The notes: generated from the sequence alone by a model not told the origin. 64,000 nt of DNA from Micromonospora fulviviridis (GCF_014648395.1 NZ_BMRA01000006.1:283100-347099); one strand, 5' to 3'. Positions 1 through 7,890 are shown, counted from the stretch's first letter. Numbers and translations: made by a program.

Positions 1-429
1 GACGAGAACGGCTTCTACGGCCACCCGGACCACATCCAGGCGCACCGCATCACCATGGCTGCCGTCGAGCGGACCGACATCCCCGCGAAGGTGTACTGGA
101 CCACCGTGCCGCGCAGCGCGTTCCAGGAGTTCGGCCGCGTCATGAAGGAGATCGGCGTCGAGTTCCCCGAGCCGGACGGGCCGTCGGAGGAGATGCCGCA
201 GCTCGGCCTGCCCGACGACGAGATCACCACCTGGGTGGACACCAGCGCCTACGGCGGGCAGAAGTTCGAATCGTTGGCCGCGCACGCCAGCCAGGCCGAG
301 AATATCTTCTTCCTGCAACTGGGTCAGGACCGGTTCACCGAGCTGATGGGCGTCGAGACCTTCGTCCGGGTCCGCGACACCACCAACGCGCCCACGCCCG
401 AGGACGACCTGTTCGCCGGACTGCGCTGA
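1..429 (+). CDS. PIG-L/LmbE family deacetylase, C-terminal part
   Basis: The window opens inside this gene: the frame is open from base 1 and ends with TGA at 427-429. The visible 142 residues begin DENGFYGHPDHIQAHR, which contains the HPDH zinc/catalytic signature of the PIG-L (GlcNAc-PI de-N-acetylase, MshB/LmbE) family. Family members remove acetyl groups from N-acetylglucosamine-type substrates, including mycothiol precursors and conjugates. The N-terminal zinc motif (HPDDE type) lies upstream of the window, so the exact subfamily (MshB, Mca or general) cannot be decided. The methionine at position 55 is internal and not the start. Confidence 0.8.
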   Translation, partial: DENGFYGHPDHIQAHRITMAAVERTDIPAKVYWTTVPRSAFQEFGRVMKEIGVEFPEPDGPSEEMPQLGLPDDEITTWVDTSAYGGQKFESLAAHASQAENIFFLQLGQDRFTELMGVETFVRVRDTTNAPTPEDDLFAGLR

Positions 430-547
430 CCTCGCCGGCTCACGCTCGAACGCCTGCCTGACGACCGAGGAAAGGCGCCTCCTCCGGTGTGTGGCCCGGC
501 CACCCGGGTACCCGCAGGGCCCGTGAACCAGCTCAGGGGGAGGCGGC

Positions 548-991
548 ATGAGCGACGCGACCGGGCATCCGGGCCGGTATGGGCACAGCGGCAGCCCGAC
601 CGACCGTCTGGCGCAGGACGTCGCGGACGTCGTCCGCGAGGAGGTCCGCGCCGTCCGCGGGCAACTGACCGAGGCGGCTCGCCCGGCCGGGCTCGGGATC
701 GTGCTGCTGGCCGCCGCCGGAGGCTGCCTGGTCCTCGGCGCCGGTGCGGCCTCCACCACGGTCCTGCGCCTGCTGGAGGCGTTCCTGCCTCGCCGGCTGG
801 CCGCCGCGGGCCTCACCGCCGGCTACCTGGCCACCGCCGTGGTTCTCGGCGGGATGGGGCTGGAGCAGCTGCGCGCGGCAGGTGGCAGTTCCGCCCGACT
901 CGCCGACGAGGTGCGGGACATGGTGTCGGCGACCGCCTCCCGGGTGGTCCCGGCCGGCACCGACGCCGCCCGTGACGAGCTGGGCCGCTGA
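548..991 (+). CDS. Holin-X-like (phage holin superfamily III type) small membrane protein
   Basis: This 147-residue protein has a charged N-terminal segment (about 1-45), two strongly hydrophobic helices (about 47-77 and 83-107) and a polar alanine-rich tail. That layout is typical of the actinobacterial putative Holin-X family. Such genes are chromosomal, common in Streptomyces and Micromonospora, and have no proven lysis role. A strong ribosome site (GGGGGAGG) lies 5-6 bases before the ATG. The gene is followed 24 bases later by the ChaB-like gene, so the two are probably co-transcribed. No phage genes are nearby, so I read it as a membrane stress or envelope protein and not as prophage. 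Confidence 0.65.
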   Translation: MSDATGHPGRYGHSGSPTDRLAQDVADVVREEVRAVRGQLTEAARPAGLGIVLLAAAGGCLVLGAGAASTTVLRLLEAFLPRRLAAAGLTAGYLATAVVLGGMGLEQLRAAGGSSARLADEVRDMVSATASRVVPAGTDAARDELGR

Positions 992-1015
992 CGCGGACCG
1001 GACGGGAGGGTTGTC

Positions 1016-1450
1016 ATGCCGGACAAGCACGAGCAGGCCGAGCAGATGCGCGACGACGTGCCGTCGACCGTCGCGCGCTCCGACGACAAGGCGGTCCGCA
1101 CGTACAAGAAGACGCTGGAGTCGGCGGAGGAGACCTACGGCGACGGGGAACGCGCGCACCGCACCGCGTACGCGTCGTTGAAGCACACCCACGAGAAGGT
1201 CGGCGACCACTGGGAGCCCAAGGAGCGCAAAGGGCCGTCCGATCCGCAGGCCGCTCAGGGCACCCCGGCCTCCCGCGACCGGAGCCGCCCCACCGCCCAA
1301 GGGGTCGACGCCAACGCCAGTACGGGGCACCTCCAGGACGTGGCCCGCCGGGTGGGCATCGACGATCCGCAGAGCCTGAACAGGGACGAGCTGGTCCGAG
1401 CCATCGAGAAGGCCAACGCCCGGGCCACCGCCCGCGCCCGGCGGAGGTGA
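1016..1450 (+). CDS. ChaB-domain protein with C-terminal Rho-N (SAP-like) motif
   Basis: This 144-residue, highly charged soluble protein has two parts. Residues about 8-75 resemble the ChaB fold (DDVPSTVARSDDKAVRTYKK). Residues about 105-135 (LQDVARRVGIDDPQSLNRDE) resemble the Rho termination factor N-terminal helical motif, which binds nucleic acid. A ribosome site (GGGAGG) precedes the ATG. This architecture is common in actinobacterial stress-associated proteins, but its function is not established. It probably shares a transcript with the upstream membrane protein. Confidence 0.7.
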   Translation: MPDKHEQAEQMRDDVPSTVARSDDKAVRTYKKTLESAEETYGDGERAHRTAYASLKHTHEKVGDHWEPKERKGPSDPQAAQGTPASRDRSRPTAQGVDANASTGHLQDVARRVGIDDPQSLNRDELVRAIEKANARATARARRR

Positions 1451-1490
1451 ACGCCGAAGCCCTCCAGCGGTTGACCTCCACGCACCATGA

Positions 1491-1805
1491 TTGGATGGCC
1501 GGGTGGGTTTCACGGTGATGGACGTGCCCGAGCGGGAGCGGTTCGAGGCGCGGGACGAGACGGGCGCCACGGCCGGCGTGGTGACATATCAGCTGACCGG
1601 CAACATCATCGCCTACACCCACACCGAGGTCGCCCCGGAATTCGAGGGACGCGGCGTCGGTTCGACGCTGGCCCGCGCGGTGATGGACCACGCGCGGGCG
1701 AACCGGCGAACCGTGGTGCCGATCTGCCCCTTCCTCAGCGGCTGGTTGGACAAGCATCCCGAGTACGACGGCATCGTGGCCCGATCGACCCGCAAGCTCA
1801 AGTAG
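1491..1805 (+). CDS. Small GNAT-family N-acetyltransferase (YidJ/Gcn5-related type)
   Basis: This compact protein (95-104 residues depending on start) carries a short Gcn5-related acetyltransferase core: a beta hairpin, then TEVAPEFEGRGVGSTLARAV, which is the acetyl-CoA binding motif A (RGxGxxL), and the family end motif (PICPFLSGWLDKHPEY). Close relatives of about 95-110 residues are abundant in bacteria and have no firmly known substrate. The start is uncertain: TTG at 1491, GTG at 1503 and ATG at 1518 are in frame, and none has a convincing ribosome site. The conserved motif VMDVPERERFEA favours one of the two upstream starts. Confidence 0.75.
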   Translation: MDGRVGFTVMDVPERERFEARDETGATAGVVTYQLTGNIIAYTHTEVAPEFEGRGVGSTLARAVMDHARANRRTVVPICPFLSGWLDKHPEYDGIVARSTRKLK

Positions 1806-1997
1806 CGAGCTGCTCCGCCCGACGCCCGCACCGACCCGTCCGGTCGGCAGCGGGTTGCTCTCCCCGGTGCTGCCTCGACTGCGCGCCCGGCAGATGTCGC
1901 CGCGTCCGCTGACCGCGACCCGCGAGATTCGCATCTGATGCAACCCCCGGAGCCGGACCCCGCGTGACTATCCCGACTCGGGAATCGGAGGCACCGG

Positions 1998-2510
1998 ATG
2001 AGTGATCGTGACGCCGCGTTCGCGGCGTACTTCGCGGCACGATCAGACGCGATGCGCGGGACCGCCTACCTGTTGTGCGGCGACTGGCACCGGGCGGAGG
2101 ACCTGGTCCAGTCCACGTTCACCAAGCTGTACCTGGCCTGGAACCGGGCATCCCGGCACGAGGTGCTCGACGCGTACGTACGGCAGATCCTGTTGCGAAC
2201 CTTTCTCGATGAGCGGCGCCGCGGCTGGTGGCGACGGGAACAGGTGAACGGCGAGGCGGCGGAGAAGGCCGTGACGGCGGAGTCGCCGGAAGAGCGGCTC
2301 GTGCTGTTGCGGGCACTGACGGACGTACCGCCGCGTCAGCGGGCCGTGCTGGTGCTGCGGTACTGGGAGGACCTGTCCGTCGAGGAGACCGCGTCGCTGC
2401 TGCAGTGCTCGCCCGGGACTGTGAAGAGCCAGGCAGCGCGCGGCCTCGAAACGCTGCGCCGGCTGCTGGCACCTACTTTGGCCGCAACAGGGAGGCAGAA
2501 CGATGAATGA
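1998..2510 (+). CDS. SigE-family ECF RNA polymerase sigma factor
   Basis: This 170-residue ECF sigma factor has a region 2 (about 10-75, including AEDLVQSTFTKLYLAW) and a region 4 (about 110-160, ending in the helix-turn-helix VEETASLLQCSPGTVKSQAARGLETL). The form is that of the actinobacterial SigE family. It replaces the housekeeping sigma subunit to direct a specific regulon that cannot be read from the sequence. A good ribosome site (GGAGG) precedes the ATG. The downstream gene begins within its last codons, so production of the two proteins is coupled. Confidence 0.88.
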   Translation: MSDRDAAFAAYFAARSDAMRGTAYLLCGDWHRAEDLVQSTFTKLYLAWNRASRHEVLDAYVRQILLRTFLDERRRGWWRREQVNGEAAEKAVTAESPEERLVLLRALTDVPPRQRAVLVLRYWEDLSVEETASLLQCSPGTVKSQAARGLETLRRLLAPTLAATGRQNDE

Positions 2511-3360
2511 GGACGAAATTCGAGGAGCGCTACGCCGCGCCATGGCGGCCGCCAGTCCTCCCCAACCGATGAGCACGACCGACGCGCTGGCCGCCGGTCG
2601 CCGCGCCCGGTTCCGTCGCAGTGTCGTCTCGTTCTGCGCGGCGTCAGCGACAACGGTCGTGCTGGCCGCCGCCGTCGGGTTCACCGGCGTGCTGGGCAGC
2701 GGAGGCAGCTACCGTCCGACGGGTACGGAGCCGCCGTCCGGCAGCACGGCGGATCCGACGGCGACCACGCCGCCCGGTGCCGTGCGGTGCACACCGGCAT
2801 CCTGCCCGCACCTGGGAGCGCCGGACCTGACGCAGGAGGAGTGGGACGCGCGCAGGAACCGGGCACGGGAGATGCTCGACGATCTCCTTGCCGCCCTGCC
2901 CGCCGGGTACACCGTGGTGAGAGACGACCCACTGAATCCGCTCGATCCGATGGTGTCGTCGTCGGGGATCTACCAGGCGTACTTCACCGTACGCCAAGGG
3001 AAGCAGACCGGGCTGGTGATGGTCGAGGTGCACACCCCGCAGTCCCCAATAGGAAACCGGTGGCAGGGTGACGGCTGCGATCTGGCGCTGGAGATCTGGC
3101 CCTACCCCCGCGGCACATGCCAGCTGGTGACCGTCGGCCAGGCGAAGGTAGGCGTGGCCCAAGCCCGCTGGAGCAACGAGGACCCGAAGCGGTTCGCCCA
3201 GTGGGCCGGGTACCGGCACCCGGACGGGGTACTGGTCAAGGTCGCCCAGATCTCGAGGCCCGACAGATACTGGAAGGCCCCGCCGGAGCTGAAGAAGCTG
3301 CCGTTCACCGCCCAGCAACTCGCGGACCTCGCCGTCAGCGACCGGTTCCACGTCGAGTGA
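2503..3360 (+). CDS. Single-pass membrane protein coupled to the sigma factor (putative anti-sigma or regulon member)
   Basis: This 285-residue protein overlaps the sigma-factor gene by 8 bases. It has a short cytoplasmic N-terminus (about 1-43) with a basic stretch (RRARFRRS), one transmembrane helix (about 46-66), a Ser/Thr/Pro-rich linker (about 68-95) and an extracytoplasmic domain of about 190 residues that I do not recognise. Genes placed this way after SigE-family sigma factors often encode membrane partners. I see no zinc-binding HxxxCxxC anti-sigma motif in the cytoplasmic part, so an anti-sigma role is inference from position and topology only. Confidence 0.6.
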   Translation: MNEDEIRGALRRAMAAASPPQPMSTTDALAAGRRARFRRSVVSFCAASATTVVLAAAVGFTGVLGSGGSYRPTGTEPPSGSTADPTATTPPGAVRCTPASCPHLGAPDLTQEEWDARRNRAREMLDDLLAALPAGYTVVRDDPLNPLDPMVSSSGIYQAYFTVRQGKQTGLVMVEVHTPQSPIGNRWQGDGCDLALEIWPYPRGTCQLVTVGQAKVGVAQARWSNEDPKRFAQWAGYRHPDGVLVKVAQISRPDRYWKAPPELKKLPFTAQQLADLAVSDRFHVE

Positions 3361-3373
3361 AACTCGGCACGAC

Positions 3374-3406
3374 GGGTGGAGGCGCCGGCTCCCGGCGCCT
3401 CCACCC
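3374..3406. terminator. Bidirectional hairpin terminator
   Basis: Perfect 15-bp inverted repeat (arm GGGTGGAGGCGCCGG, 3374-3388) with a 3-base loop, lying exactly between the convergent ends of the membrane-protein gene and the VOC gene. There is no T-run on either side, as is usual for high-GC actinobacterial terminators. Confidence 0.8.
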
Positions 3407-3410
3407 GGGG

Positions 3411-3929
3411 TCAGCCGATGAGCGGTCGGCTGACGACGCTGTCGGTGCGGCCGCTCAGCTCCCGGTCCAGGGTCTCCTGCGCGTCGCGCATCGCCTCGGC
3501 GTACCGCGGTTCGGCGAGCCGCCGCATTCCCACCTCGGGTGCGACGTCCTCGACCACCGCGCTGATCCACCAGATGTTGCCGAACGGGTCGCGCACCCGG
3601 CCGCCCCGCTGACCGAAGGCGTGGGTGGCCGGTGCGGTGACCACGCGCGCTCCCGCGGCGACCGCGCGCTCGGTCGCCGCATCGGCGTCCGGGACGAAGA
3701 CCCGCAGCAGCGCCGGCATGGCCGGCCAGTCCGGTTGCTGATCGAAGGCGAGCAGGATGGTGTCGCCGACGCGGATCTCGGCGTGGCCGATGGTCCCGTC
3801 CTCCAGCCGTACCCGTGCGAGCTCGACCCCGTCGAACACCGCGGTGATGAAGTCCAGCAACTGCCCGGTGTCGGGCGTGACGATCCACGGCGCGGCGGTC
3901 GTGTAGCCGGCGGGCGCGGTGCTGCTCAT
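3411..3929 (-). CDS. VOC-superfamily protein (glyoxalase/PhnB-like)
   Basis: This 172-residue protein has the paired beta-alpha-beta-beta-beta modules of the vicinal oxygen chelate superfamily. A module around 15-75 leads into VFVPDADAATERAVAAGARVV and then RVRDPFGNIWWIS, the typical C-terminal VOC signature. A short helical tail follows (ending SVVSRPLIG). Substrate and metal use cannot be assigned. It is divergent from the WYL regulator with 82 bases between, which suggests it is that regulator's target, an arrangement seen often in actinobacteria. Confidence 0.8.
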   Translation of the reverse strand: MSSTAPAGYTTAAPWIVTPDTGQLLDFITAVFDGVELARVRLEDGTIGHAEIRVGDTILLAFDQQPDWPAMPALLRVFVPDADAATERAVAAGARVVTAPATHAFGQRGGRVRDPFGNIWWISAVVEDVAPEVGMRRLAEPRYAEAMRDAQETLDRELSGRTDSVVSRPLIG

Positions 3930-3979
3930 GACGAATCTCCCTCGTGTCGTAGCGAACTGCGCCGACGGTAGATCCCGTA

Positions 3980-3998
3980 TAGGTCAGTTCCCGTCCTA
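3980..3998. promoter_or_regulatory. Possible operator in the VOC/WYL divergent promoter
   Basis: The 19-mer TAGGTCAGTTCCCGTCCTA is an imperfect inverted repeat (arms TAGGTCA and CGTCCTA, with one mismatch pair besides the end). It sits midway between the divergent starts, 14 bases from the regulator ATG. By position it is a candidate site for the adjacent WYL regulator; binding is inference. Confidence 0.4.
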
Positions 3999-4011
3999 AC
4001 CAAGCGGCACA

Positions 4012-5022
4012 ATGGCGGCCATGTCCGACGCGCGTGCCCGACTGCTGTCCCTGCTGTCGCTTTTGCAGACCCCTCGGCTGTGGCCGGGAAGCGAGTTGGC
4101 GCAGCGGCTCGGCGTGTCCGGCCGGACCGTGCGGCGCGACATCGACCGGCTGCGGGAGCTGGGCTATCCGGTGCGCGCGGAGCAGGGCGGCCTGGGCGGG
4201 TACCAGTTGACGGCCGGCGCGGCAATGCCGCCACTGCTGCTGGAGGACGACGAGGCGGTCGCCGTGGCCGTCGGGCTGCGTACCGCGGCGACGCAGCCGG
4301 TGGCAGGGGTGGACGAGGCGGCGGTGCGGGCGCTGAGCAAGCTGCTCCAGGTTCTGCCGGCCCGGCTGCGGCGCAGGGTCGACACACTGGCCTCCTCCAC
4401 CGTGGCCCACCCGTTCTCCCTGGCCGCCGAGCCGGTGGACCCCGACGCTCTGGTCGTCGCCGCCGCGACGATCGCCAACCATGAGCGGCTGCGGTTCCGG
4501 TACCGCGACGAGGACCGGCACGTCGAGCCGCGTGCCATGGTGACGGCGGGGCGGCGCTGGTACCTGCTCGCCTTCGACCTCGACCGCGACGACTGGCGGA
4601 CGTTCCGGCTGGACCGGGTGACGAACCTCGCGGCGACGGGGGCCCGGGCGACCACGAGGGACGTGCCCGGCGGGGACGTCGCCGCCTTCGTCGCCAGCCG
4701 GACCATGCAGATGGCCCCGACGTACGCGGCCGACGTCGTGATCCACGCGCCGGCCGTCCAGGTGGTGGACCGCCTCGGCGGGCCGCCGCCGGGCACGCTG
4801 ACCGACCAGCCGGGCGGAACCTGCCGCTGGCTCGCGCCACCGGACACCCTCGAATGGCATGCGCTCCGGCTGGCGTCGATCGCGCTCCCGTTCGAGGTCA
4901 GCGCCCCGACGGAGCTGGCCGCCCACCTCAGGTCGACGGCCGCGCTGTTCCAGGCCGCCACGGCAGGGCCGGGCCGCCAGAGCGCCAGTCAGGACGACAT
5001 GGCGGCTTCGGCTGGGGCGTGA
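4012..5022 (+). CDS. HTH/WYL-domain transcriptional regulator (YafY/DeoR-like)
   Basis: This 336-residue regulator has an N-terminal winged helix (about 5-60, SELAQRLGVSGRTVRRDIDRLRELGYPV; only part quoted as the key recognition segment is RTVRRDIDRLRELG). A WYL ligand-sensing domain follows (about 140-215, including RRWYLLAFDLDRDDWRTFRL), then a WCX extension to the C-terminus. WYL regulators sense small molecules or nucleic acids. Two in-frame ATGs (4012, 4021) are possible starts and neither has a clear ribosome site. The likely target is the divergent VOC gene. Confidence 0.85.
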   Translation: MAAMSDARARLLSLLSLLQTPRLWPGSELAQRLGVSGRTVRRDIDRLRELGYPVRAEQGGLGGYQLTAGAAMPPLLLEDDEAVAVAVGLRTAATQPVAGVDEAAVRALSKLLQVLPARLRRRVDTLASSTVAHPFSLAAEPVDPDALVVAAATIANHERLRFRYRDEDRHVEPRAMVTAGRRWYLLAFDLDRDDWRTFRLDRVTNLAATGARATTRDVPGGDVAAFVASRTMQMAPTYAADVVIHAPAVQVVDRLGGPPPGTLTDQPGGTCRWLAPPDTLEWHALRLASIALPFEVSAPTELAAHLRSTAALFQAATAGPGRQSASQDDMAASAGA

Positions 5023-5081
5023 CCCCGCACGCTCCCGCGGCACTGGATGTTCTGTCGTACGCCGGTGGTGGAGTGCCTTCC

Positions 5082-5546
5082 ATGGGCGTGCTGTACGACT
5101 ACTTCCGGGCAGCGGATGACGCTGCCGCGGTCCGGCTGATGGAGGAACTCGACGGCGGGCCGGTCGCGGTCAGCGGCGACGGCGCGGCCGTCCATGCCAT
5201 CGACCTCAAGGGCATCGAACCTGCCGTGACCCTCGGCAAGCTCGTGGGTTTCGTGCGAGGTGTCGACTGGGACGTGGACCTGGTCGTTGTCGAGCTGCTG
5301 TGGAGCGGGGACGAGCAGGACGGGCCGTGGCTGATGTCCCTCGACCGCGCCACGCGGGACACCCTCGCCTCCGTCGACGACGCGCACGCGCGTGAGTTGT
5401 CGGCGCGGTGGGGACGGATCGAGGAGCTGGCGTGGGGGAGTCCGCTGGCTGACGACGAGATGCTGCCCGTCATCGAGGAGATCGCCGCCCTCGCGCGGCG
5501 CGCCCGAGACGCCGGCGAGAACCTCTACTGCTGGTGCTGTCTGTGA
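5082..5546 (+). CDS. Conserved hypothetical protein (DUF1877-like size and fold, uncertain)
   Basis: This 154-residue acidic soluble protein begins MGVLYDYFRAADDAAAVRLM and ends in a cysteine-rich LYCWCCL. I do not recognise a catalytic motif. The overall form (an N-terminal MG-start segment that reports a residue-by-residue state, then a helical C-terminus) recalls DUF1877/YfbM-type proteins, but this is a weak resemblance. The frame is open further upstream, into the WYL gene, but that extension is out of frame with WYL and has no family character. I therefore use the ATG at 5082. Confidence 0.6.
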   Translation: MGVLYDYFRAADDAAAVRLMEELDGGPVAVSGDGAAVHAIDLKGIEPAVTLGKLVGFVRGVDWDVDLVVVELLWSGDEQDGPWLMSLDRATRDTLASVDDAHARELSARWGRIEELAWGSPLADDEMLPVIEEIAALARRARDAGENLYCWCCL

Positions 5547-5573
5547 CTCGAGCGGCGGTGGCCTGTCGGGGCG

Positions 5574-5621
5574 GGCCAGGCGGCAGGGGCGGCGGAGCCG
5601 ACGCCCGTCTGCCGCCTGGCC
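5574..5621. terminator. Hairpin terminator between convergent genes
   Basis: Perfect 13-bp inverted repeat (GGCCAGGCGGCAG, 5574-5586, against 5609-5621). The 22-base loop itself contains a smaller GGGCG/CGCCC stem. It lies between the end of the hypothetical gene (5546) and the end of the aldo/keto reductase gene (5639), so it probably serves both. Confidence 0.75.
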
Positions 5622-5638
5622 ACTGAGGTGCCGAACGG

Positions 5639-6658
5639 TCAGCGGCGGCGCAGCGCCGGGTCGAGCAGAGCGGGCGGGGTGTCGTTCTTCTCGTGGGCGG
5701 CCAGGTCGACGCCGGGCGCCACGATCGCGTCGATCGCGTCCAGCACGTCGGCGGAGAGCACGGTGTCCGCGGCGGCGAGCTGCGAGCGGAGGTGGTCCGT
5801 CGTACGCGGGCCGATGATCGCGCTGGTGACGCCCGGGTGCGCGGTGACGAATCCGAGCGCGAGCTGGATCAGGCTGAGCCCGGCCTCGTCGGCAACCACG
5901 GCGAGCTGCTCGACGGCCTCGAGTTTGGCCCGGTTGGCGGGAATGCTGATGTCGTAGCGCTGCCGCATGAAGGCCGAGCGGTTCGTGCTGATCTCCTGTC
6001 CGGCACGGATGGCGCCGGACAGCCAGCCCGAGGCCAGCGGGCTCCAGGCGAGCACGCCCATGCCGTACTCCTGCGTCACGGGCAGCACGTGGGTCTCGAT
6101 GCCCCGCTGCAGGATCGAGTAGCTCGGTTGCTCGGTCACGTACCGGCTCAGGCGCCCCTCCCGGGCGGCCCACTGGGCCTGGACGATGCGGTGGGCCGGA
6201 AAGGTCGAGGACCCGAAATAGCGGATCTTCCCCGCGCGCTGCAGGTCCGTCAGCGCCGACAGCGTCTCCTCGTCGCTGGTCGTCGGGTCCCACCGGTGCA
6301 TCTGGTAGAGGTCGACGTGGTCGACGCCGAGGCGGCGCAGGCTGTTGTCCAGCGCGGTGACCAGCCAGCGTCGCGAGCCGCCCCGATGGTTGCGCTCGTC
6401 GCCCATCGGCAGGGTCGCCTTGGTGGCCAGCACGACATCGTCCCGGCGGCCGGTGATGGCCTTGCCGACCAGTTCCTCGGACTGGCCGCCGCTGTAGACG
6501 TCGGCGGTGTCGATGAGGTTGATCCCCGCGTCGAGCGCCGCGTCGACGATGGCGGTGGCGTCCTCCTGGGTGGTGTTGCCGATCCTGCCGAAGTTCATCG
6601 CGCCGAGTACGAGGGTGCTGACCTGCACACCCGTGCGGCCCAAGGTGCGGTACTGCAT
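5639..6658 (-). CDS. Aldo/keto reductase
   Basis: This 339-residue TIM-barrel NAD(P)H-dependent oxidoreductase has the conserved start MQYRTLGRTGVQVSTLVLGA, the active-site segment with Asp/Tyr (LIDTADVYSGGQSEELVG), the catalytic Lys/His strand (VDHVDLYQMHRWDP) and the cofactor-binding end (AIIGPRTTDHLRSQLAA). It probably reduces small aldehydes or ketones, substrate unknown. The start at 6658 has a GGAGG site at the right spacing; an upstream extension is poorly supported. It is divergent from the TetR regulator with palindromic operators in between, so it is probably repressed by it. Confidence 0.9.
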   Translation of the reverse strand: MQYRTLGRTGVQVSTLVLGAMNFGRIGNTTQEDATAIVDAALDAGINLIDTADVYSGGQSEELVGKAITGRRDDVVLATKATLPMGDERNHRGGSRRWLVTALDNSLRRLGVDHVDLYQMHRWDPTTSDEETLSALTDLQRAGKIRYFGSSTFPAHRIVQAQWAAREGRLSRYVTEQPSYSILQRGIETHVLPVTQEYGMGVLAWSPLASGWLSGAIRAGQEISTNRSAFMRQRYDISIPANRAKLEAVEQLAVVADEAGLSLIQLALGFVTAHPGVTSAIIGPRTTDHLRSQLAAADTVLSADVLDAIDAIVAPGVDLAAHEKNDTPPALLDPALRRR

Positions 6659-6730
6659 GACTGGTCCTCCTGGGGACGTGCGGCGGTGCATCGTTTGGTG
6701 GTGGCTCGCCCGGCCGCTACGCTGGGCAAG

Positions 6731-6772
6731 CGGAACGCCGTTCCGGTAAACAACATACGGAACGTCGTTCCG
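6731..6772. promoter_or_regulatory. Twin perfect palindromic operators (TetR type)
   Basis: Two 15-bp perfect palindromes lie at 6731-6745 (CGGAACGCCGTTCCG) and 6758-6772 (CGGAACGTCGTTCCG). They differ only in the central base, and their centres are 27 bp apart. They sit between the divergent aldo/keto reductase and TetR genes. This is the expected position and symmetry for TetR operators controlling both promoters. Confidence 0.82.
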
Positions 6773-6804
6773 GATACCAAGTGATGTGATGGGGGTAACC
6801 GGCC

Positions 6805-7392
6805 TTGGCCGAGATCGACAGCGGCGCGGAGCAACCGGTGCCGCGCAAGCGGGCCGACGCCCGGCGCAACGAGAAGACCCTGCTGGACGCCGCCTCCGCG
6901 GCGTTCGTCGCCTCCGGCGTCGACGTGCCCGTGCGCGACATCGCCGCGAGGGCGGGCGTCGGCGTGGGCACCATCTACCGCCACTTCCCGACCCGAGCCG
7001 ACCTCATCGTCGCCGTCTACCGGCACCAGATCGAGGCGTGTGCCGAGGCGGGGCCGGCCCTGCTGGCCGACAGCCGCACCCCGCACGCCGCCCTGGAGCG
7101 GTGGATCAACCTGTTCGTCGACTTCCTGATCACCAAACACGGCCTCGCCGCGGCGCTGCAGTCCGACGCCGCGGCCTTCCAGACCCTGCACGCCTACTTC
7201 CTCGACCGCCTGGTCCCGGTTTGCGACCAACTGCTCGACGCCGCCGTCGCGGCGGGCGAGATCCGCCCCGACCTGGACGCCTACGGACTGCTGCGCGGCG
7301 TCGGCAATCTCTGCGTCGGCGCGGGCAGCGACCCCCGTTACGACGCGCGCCGCCTGGTCCAGGTCCTCATCGCCGGACTGCGCCTCCACTGA
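6805..7392 (+). CDS. TetR/AcrR-family transcriptional regulator
   Basis: This 195-residue regulator has an N-terminal TetR helix-turn-helix (about 17-65, with VPVRDIAARAGVGVGTIYRH and FPTRADLI) and a helical ligand/dimerisation domain (about 75-190). The C-terminal part resembles the transcription-repressor group that senses small organic ligands. TTG at 6805 is used as start; GGGGGT lies just upstream. Twin palindromes upstream are its likely operators, giving autoregulation and repression of the divergent aldo/keto reductase. OsmC lies 38 bases downstream and may be co-transcribed. Confidence 0.88.
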   Translation: MAEIDSGAEQPVPRKRADARRNEKTLLDAASAAFVASGVDVPVRDIAARAGVGVGTIYRHFPTRADLIVAVYRHQIEACAEAGPALLADSRTPHAALERWINLFVDFLITKHGLAAALQSDAAAFQTLHAYFLDRLVPVCDQLLDAAVAAGEIRPDLDAYGLLRGVGNLCVGAGSDPRYDARRLVQVLIAGLRLH

Positions 7393-7430
7393 GGGCAGGT
7401 CCCAGTTCCGAGACAGGTAGCGTCGCTGTC

Positions 7431-7874
7431 ATGAGTGAGGACACCTTCCGCTCGGTGGAGATCGAGCGCACCAGTGTGGGCAACTACGTCGTACGGAACG
7501 TTCGCGGCGGATCGATGTCGATGGGCACGGGTGAGGACGGCAGCTTCACGCCGGTGGAGCTGCTCCTGGCTGCCATCGGCGGCTGCACCGCGATTGACGT
7601 GGACCACATCACCAGCCGCCGCGCCGAGCCGACCCGGTTCGCCGTCGAGGTCACCGGCGACAAGATCCGCGACGAGGCCGGCGGGAACCGGATGCAGAAC
7701 CTCAAGGTTCAGTTCACCGTGACGTTCCCGGTGGGCGCCGACGGCGACAAGGCGCGCGAGGCGCTGCCCCGGTCGCTGCAGCAGTCGCACGACAGGCTCT
7801 GCACCGTCTCCCGTACCGTCGAGCTCGGCACTCCCGTCTCGATCGTCGAGGCCGCCGGTCCCACCGAGAGCTGA
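7431..7874 (+). CDS. OsmC/Ohr-family protein
   Basis: This 147-residue protein has the OsmC fold. GGSMSMGTGEDGSFTPVELL precedes the buried first cysteine (AAIGGCTAIDV), and the second conserved cysteine is near the C-terminus (SHDRLCTVSRTVELG). Family members with both cysteines reduce organic hydroperoxides in the cytoplasm. The pair of cysteines is present, so peroxidase activity is plausible, though this branch is more OsmC-like than Ohr-like. It follows the TetR gene on the same strand. Confidence 0.82.
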   Translation: MSEDTFRSVEIERTSVGNYVVRNVRGGSMSMGTGEDGSFTPVELLLAAIGGCTAIDVDHITSRRAEPTRFAVEVTGDKIRDEAGGNRMQNLKVQFTVTFPVGADGDKAREALPRSLQQSHDRLCTVSRTVELGTPVSIVEAAGPTES

Positions 7875-7890
7875 GGCGCCCGGGGGGTCC

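Noticed and set aside
548..991. Prophage remnant around the holin-like gene
   Set aside because: No integrase, lysin, capsid or att-like repeat is near. Holin-X proteins are ordinary chromosomal genes in actinobacteria.
2644..5043. An 800-codon minus-strand open frame covering several plus-strand genes
   Set aside because: It overlaps recognisable genes on both strands, has no family character and has an atypical Arg-rich composition, so it is a composition artefact.
4854..5081. N-terminal extension of the hypothetical gene at 5082
   Set aside because: It lies within the WYL gene in another frame, has no ribosome site and no conserved character. The ATG at 5082 gives a compact MGVLYDYF start.
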